In this document: positions 1 to 6,643 of the stretch, one piece after another
Layout of the letters: every line of letters starts with the position of its first letter
How positions within the stretch are numbered: position 1 is the first letter of the stretch
DNA from: Clostridia bacterium
GTDB lineage: Bacteria > Bacillota > Clostridia > CAKSNL01 > HGM11501
Reading direction: 5' to 3'
Assembly (NCBI GenBank): GCA_900766735.1
Contig: CAAFWO010000031.1
Location: forward strand, 1-13,337
Length of the DNA stretch: 13,337 bases
Notes under the pieces: model-generated
Seen by the model: only the letters and a program-made list of their open reading frames with translations
Databases searched by the model: none
What the model was told of the DNA's origin: nothing
Made by a program: the position numbers and the translations under genes

Positions 1-25
1 AAAATCCGTGCTATATTATAATTAA

Positions 26-55
26 GGCAGGAAAGCCTAAACTCGGCTTCCTGCC
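26..55. other. GC-rich hairpin in gene-free left end
   Basis: The arms GGCAGGAA(A)GCC (26-37) and GGCTTCCTGCC (45-55) pair over 11 bp with one bulged A and a 7-nt loop. No T-tract follows on either strand, so it does not look like a simple intrinsic terminator. On the + strand a TATAAT (17-22) lies a few bases upstream, so a rightward transcript could begin inside the hairpin; any -35 box would be outside the window. Its role is unknown. Confidence 0.5.
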
Positions 56-98
56 CACTAAAAACCGATATTTTATCATAGAAAAATCTAATTTACAG

Positions 99-138
99 AA
101 AAAACTTCACACGCCCATTTTTTGGGGGAAAATTGAAG
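99..138 (-). terminator. possible weak leftward terminator
   Basis: On the minus strand the arms CTTCA and TGAAG (138-134 and 109-105) enclose a 4-bp CCCA/TGGG inner stem, separated by an internal loop. TGAAG is followed directly by six T (plus-strand A run 99-104). The stem is imperfect, so this is a modest candidate. It lies 29 bp past the stop of the doubtful ORF at 167-295. Confidence 0.35.
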
Positions 139-166
139 ATTTTATTCCTCTTGTTTGGTTACAAAA

Positions 167-295
167 CTACATAATTAAACCATTTTTCTTTTTATGCTTC
201 TGCCTTATTAGATTTCCAATTAAACTATTAATAATCACTCCTATTAAACTAATTATAAACAGAAAGAAAAAATCCGAATAAACACAAAATACCAT
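167..295 (-). CDS. doubtful 42-aa hydrophobic small ORF
   Basis: An ATG at 295 opens a 42-codon frame ending in TAG at 167-169. The predicted peptide has one strongly hydrophobic stretch (about residues 9-30, rich in F, I and L) followed by a basic tail containing RQKHKKKNG. This is the general shape of single-span small membrane proteins, including type I toxins. Against it: there is no Shine-Dalgarno before the ATG, the start codon lies inside a terminator-like hairpin (286-327), and AT-rich DNA readily gives hydrophobic chance ORFs. In its favour, a possible terminator follows at 99-138. I do not recognise a family. I consider it more likely spurious than real. Confidence 0.15.
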   Translation of the reverse strand: MVFCVYSDFFFLFIISLIGVIINSLIGNLIRQKHKKKNGLIM

Positions 296-327
296 CGAAA
301 ACTTTGTTGTTTCCGATGGTATTTTTT
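286..327. terminator. hairpin with T-tract, possibly bidirectional terminator
   Basis: ATACCATCG (289-297) pairs with CGATGGTAT (314-322), flanked by AAAA on the left and TTTTTT (322-327) on the right. The A/T flanks make it a candidate terminator in either direction; the + strand T-tract is the better one. It lies about 110 bp beyond the guaA stop and could act as a second stop for leftward guaA transcription. It could also end an unannotated rightward transcript. Confidence 0.6.
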
Positions 328-395
328 AATAAATTATTATTCTCCGCAATAATCAAATAGTATCAAAACAGTATCATTACGGACTTCAAAACCTC

Positions 396-420
396 AAAAA
401 GCCTTATTTTATGCGGCTTT
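396..420 (-). terminator. probable guaA terminator
   Basis: On the minus strand AAAGCC (420-415) and GGCTTT (403-398) form a 6-bp stem with a loop of about 11 nt, and the T-run continues to 396. It starts 15 bp after the guaA stop codon. The stem is short, so termination may be partial and completed by the hairpin at 286-327. Confidence 0.5.
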
Positions 421-435
421 AAAGCGTTTTGTTTA

Positions 436-1968
436 TTATTCCCACTCGATCGTTGCCGGGGGTTTACTTGTTATATCGTAGCAGATACGGTTAACATGGT
501 CAACCTCGTTAATGATACGGTTAGAGACCTTTTCAAGAACGTCATACGGGATCCTTGCCCAGTCGGCCGTCATAAAATCGGTCGTCGTGACGGCGCGGAG
601 TGCGACCGTATACTCATACGTTCTCGCGTCTCCCATAACGCCGACGCTCTTCATATCGGTTATAACCGCAAAATACTGATTGATGCTCCTCATAAGTCCG
701 GCATTCTTGATCTCCTCGCGGAAGATCGCGTCCGCGTCTCTTAAAATATTGAGCTTATACTCATTGACTTCGCCAATCACTCTGATTCCGAGACCTGGAC
801 CCGGGAACGGCTGGCGCCAAACCATATCTTCAGGCATACCGAGTTCGATACCGGCGCGCCTTACCTCGTCCTTAAATAGCAACCTTAAAGGTTCAACTAT
901 CTCCTTAAAATCGACATGATCAGGAAGCCCTCCGACATTGTGATGGCTCTTGATAACAGCCGCATTGCCAAGGCCGCTCTCGATAACGTCGGGATATATC
1001 GTGCCCTGAACGAGATAGTCAACCTTGCCTATCTTCTTGGCTTCCGCCTCGAAGACCCTGATAAACTCCTCGCCGATTATCTTGCGCTTGGATTCGGGCT
1101 CTGTTACACCCTTTAACTTGGAAAGGAACTGCTCCTTAGCGTCCACCTTAACGAAATTGATGTCGTACTGCTCGGTGAACATCTTCTCGACGCTCTCCGC
1201 CTCGCCCTTTCTCAAAAGGCCGTGATCAACAAAGATACATGTTAAATTCTTGCCTATCGCCTTGCTTAAAAGAACCGCACACACTGAGCTGTCGACTCCG
1301 CCGGAAAGCGCACAAAGAGCCTTCTTATCGCCGATCTTCTCTTTGAGCTCCTTAATGCTTTTCTCAACGAAGTTTGACATCGTCCACTGACCTGTAAATC
1401 CGCATATATCATAAAGGAAGTTTTTAAGCATTTTGCTTCCCTCATTTGTGTGATTCACTTCAAGGTGATACTGAACGGCATAGAGCTTTCTTGACTCATC
1501 GCAAAACGCGGCGTTTTCGCAGTTTTCGGTCGTCGCTATCGAGGAAAAGCCCTCCGGAAGCTCGGACACATAGTCATTATGGCTCATCCAGCAGATGTTC
1601 TTTTTAGCCACATCCTTAAAAAATACGTTGTCGGAATAGTTGATCTCGATCTTACCGTATTCTCTTGCGGGCGCGGTCTCAACCTTTCCGCCGAGCGAGT
1701 ATGCCATAAGCTGTGCACCGTAGCATATACCCAGGATCGGAATTCCCAGGGCAAAAAGCCTCAGATCGCACTTAGGCGACTCATCTAAATAAACGCTGTT
1801 GGGGCCGCCGGTGAATATAATAGCACCGGGGTTAAGCTCCTTTATCTTCTCAAACGACATCGTGTAAGGATGAACCTCGCAATAGACATTTTCTTCCCTG
1901 ACGCGGCGCGCGATCAACTGATTGTACTGACCGCCGAAGTCAAGTATTAAAACGAATTCCTTCTCCAT
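436..1968 (-). CDS. guaA: GMP synthase (glutamine-hydrolysing)
   Basis: Converts XMP to GMP using ATP and glutamine, the last step of guanine nucleotide synthesis, in the cytoplasm. The 510-residue length is normal for single-chain GuaA. An N-terminal class I glutamine amidotransferase domain (about 1-190) has the nucleophile Cys82 in GICYGAQ and the His168/Glu170 pair in QYHLEV. The ATP-pyrophosphatase domain follows with the PP-loop SGGVDSS (222-228), and the C-terminal dimerisation domain ends in the typical KPPATIEWE. The start at 1968 is chosen because GGAGG lies 5 bases upstream; the longer frame to 2037 would begin upstream of the promoter. One oddity is HLEV, where the family usually reads HPEV after the catalytic His. 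The gene is transcribed alone from an extended -10 promoter at 2002-2030, divergent from the lipoprotein gene. Confidence 0.97.
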   Translation of the reverse strand: MEKEFVLILDFGGQYNQLIARRVREENVYCEVHPYTMSFEKIKELNPGAIIFTGGPNSVYLDESPKCDLRLFALGIPILGICYGAQLMAYSLGGKVETAPAREYGKIEINYSDNVFFKDVAKKNICWMSHNDYVSELPEGFSSIATTENCENAAFCDESRKLYAVQYHLEVNHTNEGSKMLKNFLYDICGFTGQWTMSNFVEKSIKELKEKIGDKKALCALSGGVDSSVCAVLLSKAIGKNLTCIFVDHGLLRKGEAESVEKMFTEQYDINFVKVDAKEQFLSKLKGVTEPESKRKIIGEEFIRVFEAEAKKIGKVDYLVQGTIYPDVIESGLGNAAVIKSHHNVGGLPDHVDFKEIVEPLRLLFKDEVRRAGIELGMPEDMVWRQPFPGPGLGIRVIGEVNEYKLNILRDADAIFREEIKNAGLMRSINQYFAVITDMKSVGVMGDARTYEYTVALRAVTTTDFMTADWARIPYDVLEKVSNRIINEVDHVNRICYDITSKPPATIEWE

Positions 1969-2001
1969 AATTCCTCCTACAGTATTATTAATCATATGAT
2001 A

Positions 2002-2030
2002 ATTATAGCACACAATGCTCTTCTTATCAA
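2002..2030 (-). promoter_or_regulatory. guaA sigma-A promoter
   Basis: Read leftward: TTGATA (2030-2025), a 17-bp spacer, and an extended -10 TGCTATAAT with TATAAT at 2007-2002. The leader to the guaA ATG is only about 25-30 nt, which leaves no room for a purine riboswitch. This placement also rules out the longer start at 2037. Confidence 0.85.
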
Positions 2031-2054
2031 GTATCAATTTTCCCTAAATATTGC

Positions 2055-2083
2055 TTGCCATGAAATGATTTATATGCTATACT
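2055..2083 (+). promoter_or_regulatory. promoter of the lipoprotein gene
   Basis: TTGCCA (2055-2060), a 17-bp spacer, and TATACT (2078-2083) preceded by TGC, giving an extended -10. Transcription would start near 2090. The -35 boxes of this promoter and of the divergent guaA promoter are 24 bp apart. Confidence 0.75.
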
Positions 2084-2108
2084 GGTCTAAAAGAAAGGAA
2101 ATAAAGCT

Positions 2109-2810
2109 ATGAAAAAGTTTTTGCCGTTAATATGTGCCATGCTTTTTATAACATCGTGCACAAAAGGCACGGATCATTTAAGTCGCGAGAGCCAGTTAAA
2201 ATTGATCAGCGAGAACCAAAACATCTGGATAACCGACTTTGACAGTTTTGACCCTGTCAGCTATACCGTGTGCGACCTTAATAACAACGGCCGCCTTGAA
2301 ATTATCGCGGCATCCATTCAGGGAACGGGATTTTACACAAGCTATAACATTTTCGAGGTCTCCGGGGACGGAAAAGAGCTCATAAAATATAAAAATGCCG
2401 CTTCGGAGGGCGATTCGCTTGCCGACATTTCGTGGAGCGACACGGTATCGACATACAAAGATCCCGATACCGGAATTTACCATGCGGCATTTACGGATTA
2501 TGTCAAAAACGGCGCCGCATACTATTATGAAGAAAAGCGCGATGTTGTGCTTTCCGATTACACGGTTAAAGAAAGCCCGATCGCCTATAAGATCACCGAA
2601 TATCAGGATCCCGAAACCGATCCCGCAGTCACCGCGGCCATGTTCACTTCAGGCGGCGAAGAGGCTATCGCCGAAAAAGAATACGATTCGGCCTTTGACA
2701 CATATTTTGAAGGATATGAGAAAAATGAGGTCAAGCTCAATTGGATCTCCACGTCGGAATACGACTTTGACAAGCTCGGAAGCAACGGAATTTATAATTT
2801 GTTCAGCTAA
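2109..2810 (+). CDS. putative lipoprotein of unknown function
   Basis: A 233-residue protein with a lipoprotein signal: Lys at positions 2-3, a hydrophobic run, then the lipobox ITSC with Cys17 as the predicted lipidated residue. The mature part would be anchored outside the membrane. Residues 56-64 read DLNNNGRLE, an acidic D-x-N-x-N-G-x-x-E loop like Ca2+-binding or VCBS/FG-GAP-type turns. The remainder is rich in Asp, Glu, Tyr and Thr and I recognise no named domain. AAAGGA lies just upstream of the ATG, and the gene has its own promoter at 2055-2083. No terminator separates it from the trk genes, whose promoter starts 14 bp after its stop, so readthrough into trkA-trkH is possible. The lipoprotein call is firm; the function is unknown. 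Confidence 0.85.
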   Translation: MKKFLPLICAMLFITSCTKGTDHLSRESQLKLISENQNIWITDFDSFDPVSYTVCDLNNNGRLEIIAASIQGTGFYTSYNIFEVSGDGKELIKYKNAASEGDSLADISWSDTVSTYKDPDTGIYHAAFTDYVKNGAAYYYEEKRDVVLSDYTVKESPIAYKITEYQDPETDPAVTAAMFTSGGEEAIAEKEYDSAFDTYFEGYEKNEVKLNWISTSEYDFDKLGSNGIYNLFS

Positions 2811-2824
2811 TCCGGCGCCAAATC

Positions 2825-2853
2825 TTGACATTTAGCCTCACCTTTGCTATAAT
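2825..2853 (+). promoter_or_regulatory. trkA-trkH promoter, perfect sigma-A consensus
   Basis: TTGACA (2825-2830), a 17-bp spacer, and TATAAT (2848-2853) with an upstream TG giving TGCTATAAT. Initiation is expected near 2860, leaving a leader of about 20 nt with GAGAGGT as the ribosome binding site. The leader is too short for a c-di-AMP or other riboswitch. Confidence 0.9.
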
Positions 2854-2880
2854 ATTCGATTGAATAAGAGAGGTAATGAT

Positions 2881-4239
2881 ATGAACATTATAATTGTCGG
2901 CTGCGGCAAAGTCGGGCTCAAACTGCTCGAAAAGCTCAGCCAGGAAAAAGAGCACAACATAACATGCATCGACATCAAATATTCCACTGTTCAGGACGCT
3001 ATAAGCCAGTATGACATCATGGGCGTTGTCGGAAGCGGTGTCAGTCAGGACACATTAAAAGAGGCCGGCATAGCGTCCGCCAACCTCTTGATCGCCGTGA
3101 CAGGGTCTGACGAGCTTAACCTTTTGACCTGCCTTGTCGCAAAGAAACTCGGAAGCCTGCGCACGATTGCCAGAGTCAGACGGCCCGAATATTCAAAAGA
3201 GATTCCGCTTCTCAAAGAGGATCTCGGCCTCGCCATGGTGATCAACCCCGAACAGGCGGCGGCAAACGAGATCGCAAGGGTTCTCCGTTTCCCTTCAGCC
3301 ATTCAGATCGATACTTTTGCCAAGGGCCGTGTGGAGATATTAAAGTTCCGCATTCCCGAAGGCTCTGTATTAAATGACATCAAGATCGCCGATCTTTCCT
3401 CGCGCTTAAACTGCGACATCTTAGTCTGCGGCGTTGAGCGCGGCGACGACATACGCATCCCCGGCGGTGATTTTGTCTTAAAGTCCGGAGACTATATCAG
3501 CATTTTAAGCTCGATAAGCAACGAAGTGTATTTCTTTAAAAAGATCGGCTTTAAAACTAACAGCGTTAAGGACACCATTATCGTCGGCGGCGGCGCAACG
3601 GCATACTACCTTGCCCAGCAGCTTATACAGACCGGCATCTCGGTAAAGATAATTGAAAAAGACCCGGAAAGGTGCGACGAGCTTTGCCGCGCACTTCCCA
3701 AGGCGACCATAATAAACGGCGACGGTTCGGAAAGCCGCGTGCTTTTGGAGGAGGGCATCGAATACGCCGAGTCCTTCGTCGCTATGACCAACATTGACGA
3801 AGAGAACATTATGCTGACGCTTTTTGCAAAAAGCAAGACAAACGGGAAGCTTGTTACCAAAGTCAACCGTATCGAATATGACGACGTTGTGGCAAGCCTT
3901 AACTTAGATACCGTTATTTATCCCAAGGACATTACCGCCGAATACATCGTGCGTTTTGTCCGCGCGAGAACCAATTCGCCGAGCAGTCACATTGAAACAA
4001 TGCACTTAATACTCGACGGAAAGGCCGAGGCGCTTGAATTCAGAATCAAGGAAAACTCGCCCGTTACCGGCACCACTATCGAAAAACTCAACTTAAAGGA
4101 CAACATTTTGATCGCGTGCATCAACAGAGGCGGAAAGATCATCACTCCCCGAGGCCATGACGAGATCATGCAAAATGATACGGTCATAGTTGTGACAACA
4201 CATTCGGGCTTTAATTCAATAAATGATATTTTGCAATAA
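2881..4239 (+). CDS. trkA: Trk potassium uptake regulatory subunit TrkA
   Basis: Peripheral nucleotide-binding subunit that gates the TrkH potassium channel from the cytoplasmic side. The 452-residue length and duplicated layout fit full-length TrkA: RCK_N (about 1-120) with GCGKVG (7-12) and an acidic residue Asp31 at the end of the second strand, RCK_C (about 145-222), a second RCK_N (about 231-345) with GGGATA (236-241), and a second RCK_C (about 370-450). In the second half the last Gly of the dinucleotide motif is Ala. The ATG at 2881 follows GAGAGGT with 6-nt spacing; a TTG seven codons earlier coincides with the predicted transcription start and is rejected. trkH begins 11 bp after the stop, so the two genes form an operon. 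Confidence 0.95.
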   Translation: MNIIIVGCGKVGLKLLEKLSQEKEHNITCIDIKYSTVQDAISQYDIMGVVGSGVSQDTLKEAGIASANLLIAVTGSDELNLLTCLVAKKLGSLRTIARVRRPEYSKEIPLLKEDLGLAMVINPEQAAANEIARVLRFPSAIQIDTFAKGRVEILKFRIPEGSVLNDIKIADLSSRLNCDILVCGVERGDDIRIPGGDFVLKSGDYISILSSISNEVYFFKKIGFKTNSVKDTIIVGGGATAYYLAQQLIQTGISVKIIEKDPERCDELCRALPKATIINGDGSESRVLLEEGIEYAESFVAMTNIDEENIMLTLFAKSKTNGKLVTKVNRIEYDDVVASLNLDTVIYPKDITAEYIVRFVRARTNSPSSHIETMHLILDGKAEALEFRIKENSPVTGTTIEKLNLKDNILIACINRGGKIITPRGHDEIMQNDTVIVVTTHSGFNSINDILQ

Positions 4240-4250
4240 GAGAGGCCTGT

Positions 4251-5684
4251 ATGAACATTAGAATTATTTTATATACTCTGGGATGGGTCTTAAATCTTGA
4301 GGCCGCAGCCATGATATTGCCGCTCATCTGTTCGCTGTGCTACGGCGAATCGCCCGTCCCCTTTCTTATTTCAATTGCACTGACGGCCGTGCTCGGCATT
4401 GCATTCACGGTCAAAAAGCCGAAAAACATTTCGATGTATTCGCGCGAGGGCTACACCTCGGTCGCGTTAAGCTGGGTCGTTTTGAGTATCATGGGCGCGC
4501 TCCCGTTCTTTATCTCGGGCTATATTCCGAATTTTATGGACGCTGTTTTCGAAACAGTGTCCGGTTTCACGACAACCGGTGCCTCAATACTTATTGATGT
4601 TGAGGTTCTGCCCAAAGGGCTTTTATTCTGGAGGAGCTTTACCCACTGGCTCGGCGGAATGGGAATCATCGTTTTCCTTATCGCCCTTCTTCCCCTTTTC
4701 GGAGGAAGCAACCTTTACCTGATCAAGGCGGAGAGCCCCGGCCCCTCTGTCAGCAAGCTTGTACCGAAGGTCAAATCCACAGCCAAGATACTCTACAGCA
4801 TATATCTATCCTTCACGGTAATTGAGATCATTCTTCTGCTCATCGGCAAAATGAGTGTTTTTGACGCGTTGACGACAACGTTCGGAACGGCCGGCACCGG
4901 AGGTTTCGGCGTTAAAAATTCCAGCATGGCAGAATATTCGCCGTATATTCAGAATGTTGTGACAGTTTTTATGCTGATTTTCGGAGTCGATTTTTCGATC
5001 TATTATCTTCTTTTAGTTAAAAAATTCTCGTCGGCCGTAAAGTCGACCGAGCTTCGGACATATCTTGGCATCGTGCTCACCTCGGCAATAATTATCGCGT
5101 TTAACTGCCGCCACCTTTTCGCAAATATATGGACGGCGCTTCACCACGCATTTTTCCAGGTTGCCTCGCTAATGACAACAACAGGTTATGCAACGGCGAA
5201 CTTTGACACATGGCCGTCGCTTTCCAAAGCTATTCTTTTGACACTCATGTTCATCGGTGCGTGCGCCGGAAGTACGGGCGGCGGAATAAAGGTTTCCAGA
5301 ATCGTGATCCTGGTCAAGAGCATTTTCAAAGAAATCAGAATCACCGCACACCCGAAAAGTACGCTTAAAATTACAATGAACGGTAACGTCATAGAGCATG
5401 AAACGCTCCGCGCGGTCAACGTTTATATGGCGGCATACCTCTTAATTGTCGCATTGTCAATTTTAATTATCAGTATTGATAATTTTGATTTCGAAACGAA
5501 TTTCACCGCAGTCGCTTCGGCTCTAAATAACATTGGCCCCGGTTTTTCCAAGGTCGGACCTGCTGAAAATTTCTCTATATTCTCCAATCTTTCAACATTT
5601 GTTCTGGCACTTGATATGCTTATAGGAAGGCTTGAGATATTCCCGATGCTGATGCTCTTATCACCGCGCACATGGAAAAAATAA
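4251..5684 (+). CDS. trkH: Trk potassium uptake membrane protein TrkH
   Basis: K+-translocating membrane subunit of the TrkH/KtrB/HKT superfamily, partner of the TrkA protein encoded just upstream. At 477 residues it shows the fourfold M1-P-M2 design. Filter glycines occur in four loops: TTTGAS (107-112), TAGTGGFG (213-220), TTTGYAT (309-315) and NNIGPGF (426-432). The conserved GSTGGGIKVSR segment (340-350) lies in the gating region, and GRLEIFPM (459-466) near the C-terminus is typical of TrkH. The start ATG follows AGAGG closely. Pairing with a two-RCK TrkA supports TrkH over KtrB. A terminator begins at the stop codon. No frameshift or missing filter residue is visible. Confidence 0.95.
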   Translation: MNIRIILYTLGWVLNLEAAAMILPLICSLCYGESPVPFLISIALTAVLGIAFTVKKPKNISMYSREGYTSVALSWVVLSIMGALPFFISGYIPNFMDAVFETVSGFTTTGASILIDVEVLPKGLLFWRSFTHWLGGMGIIVFLIALLPLFGGSNLYLIKAESPGPSVSKLVPKVKSTAKILYSIYLSFTVIEIILLLIGKMSVFDALTTTFGTAGTGGFGVKNSSMAEYSPYIQNVVTVFMLIFGVDFSIYYLLLVKKFSSAVKSTELRTYLGIVLTSAIIIAFNCRHLFANIWTALHHAFFQVASLMTTTGYATANFDTWPSLSKAILLTLMFIGACAGSTGGGIKVSRIVILVKSIFKEIRITAHPKSTLKITMNGNVIEHETLRAVNVYMAAYLLIVALSILIISIDNFDFETNFTAVASALNNIGPGFSKVGPAENFSIFSNLSTFVLALDMLIGRLEIFPMLMLLSPRTWKK

Positions 5685-5719
5685 AAATAATGCAGACATC
5701 AGTCTGCATTATTTTTTTT
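5683..5719. terminator. shared bidirectional terminator between trkH and the methyltransferase gene
   Basis: AATAATGCAGAC and GTCTGCATTATT (5686-5697 and 5702-5713) form a 12-bp perfect stem with the 4-nt loop ATCA. T8 follows on the + strand and an A-rich flank lies on the left, giving U-tracts in both directions. It closes rightward trkH and leftward methyltransferase transcription. The methyltransferase stop codon (5701-5699) lies in the loop, so its last sense codons form one arm. Confidence 0.9.
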
Positions 5720-6643
5720 CTTTTGAAACAAAAGTGTGTTTCTTTCCCAGAAAACGCCGTCGGAATAACCTTGTATCTTTTTATCCGTCTCTGCGTCCGA
5801 AAGTCTTTTTTCGGCCCACGCGCAGTAGAGCGGATTTTTCTCTATACCCAGATACCTCCTGCCGAGCTTTTTTGCCGTGACGGATGTTGAGCCCGAGCCC
5901 AGGAACGGATCGAACACCACATCATTCACATTCGAACTTGCGAGTATCAGCTTTGCCAAAAGCTTTTCCGGCTTTTGCGTCGGGTGCGCGGTGTTTTCCG
6001 GCATCGACCAATAGGGAATCGAAATATCGTCCCAGAAGTTAGAAGGATAGGTGTTGCGGAATTTTGCGCCGCCATCCTCCTCCCAGTCCTTAGGTTTACC
6101 GTCCGCTCTGTAGGGCGCTAAAACACGCCGCCTCATCATAACATTGTCCACATTGAAAACGAATTTTTTTGAGACTGTGGCAAACCAGATGTCCTCCATC
6201 GAGTTTTTCCAGTTTTCTTTCCGTCCTCTGCCCTTCTCTCTCTGCCATGTGATGCGGTTCTGAATGAGAAAATAGTCTTTTAAAACATCGGCGATAACGA
6301 TGCTTGTCCGCCAGTCACAGCAGATATAGACGGAGGCCGTGTCGCTGAGGAGCGGAAGAACCGCCTCTATCCACTCTCTCGTATACCCGGCATATTCGGA
6401 TTCCGTCATCTTCTTAAATTTACCGCCGCCGAAATCCTTATCCATATTATAGGGCGGATCGGCGATAAGAAGATCGACAAATTTATGCGGCAAAAACGGC
6501 GTAACGCTTAGCGTATCGCCGTTTATTGTTCGGTTTATAATTTCCGGAACGGACTTTTTTTCCGTGACGGAAATGCATTTTTCAAGGTAAGGCTTTCCCT
6601 CTTCCAACGAAAAGTCGATCGTCTTATTTCGCTGTGCCTTCAT
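5699..6643 (-). CDS. DNA methyltransferase, beta class, probably N6-adenine
   Basis: Predicted S-adenosylmethionine-dependent DNA methyltransferase of 314 residues. Motif order gives the class: catalytic motif IV DPPYN (62-66) comes first, then a central target-recognition region, then motif X HPTQKP (220-225) and AdoMet-binding motif I DPFLGSGST (245-253) with Glu268 as a probable ribose contact. This is the beta order of amino-methyltransferases. DPPY favours N6-adenine over N4-cytosine, but the modified base and recognition site cannot be read from sequence. The start at 6643 is chosen for GAGGTGG just upstream; an ATG at 6655 has no such site. It overlaps the end of brnQ by 20 bp in another frame, suggesting translational coupling. 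No restriction endonuclease lies beside it, so it looks like an orphan enzyme or part of a split system. Confidence 0.92.
   Translation of the reverse strand: MKAQRNKTIDFSLEEGKPYLEKCISVTEKKSVPEIINRTINGDTLSVTPFLPHKFVDLLIADPPYNMDKDFGGGKFKKMTESEYAGYTREWIEAVLPLLSDTASVYICCDWRTSIVIADVLKDYFLIQNRITWQREKGRGRKENWKNSMEDIWFATVSKKFVFNVDNVMMRRRVLAPYRADGKPKDWEEDGGAKFRNTYPSNFWDDISIPYWSMPENTAHPTQKPEKLLAKLILASSNVNDVVFDPFLGSGSTSVTAKKLGRRYLGIEKNPLYCAWAEKRLSDAETDKKIQGYSDGVFWERNTLLFQKKKNNAD

Noticed and set aside
496..1788. Rightward ORFs of 60-80 codons across guaA (and similar ones opposite or within the other large genes)
   Set aside because: They lie wholly within confidently identified genes, lack ribosome binding sites and known motifs, and follow the codon pattern of the true gene.
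1991..2000. Perfect 10-bp palindrome ATCATATGAT near the guaA transcription start
   Set aside because: Flanking bases do not extend the symmetry, and short AT-rich palindromes are frequent by chance; it does not resemble a PurR site.
1969..2001. Guanine, xanthine or PRPP riboswitch in the guaA leader
   Set aside because: The leader predicted from the promoter is under 35 nt, too short for an aptamer.
1969..2037. N-terminal extension of guaA to an ATG at 2037
   Set aside because: It would begin upstream of the promoter's -10 and -35 boxes, has no ribosome binding site, and the GuaA family begins at the MEKEFVLILDFGG segment.
2860..2880. TTG start seven codons before trkA
   Set aside because: It coincides with the predicted transcription start; the ATG at 2881 has GAGAGGT at proper spacing and begins the canonical RCK beta strand.
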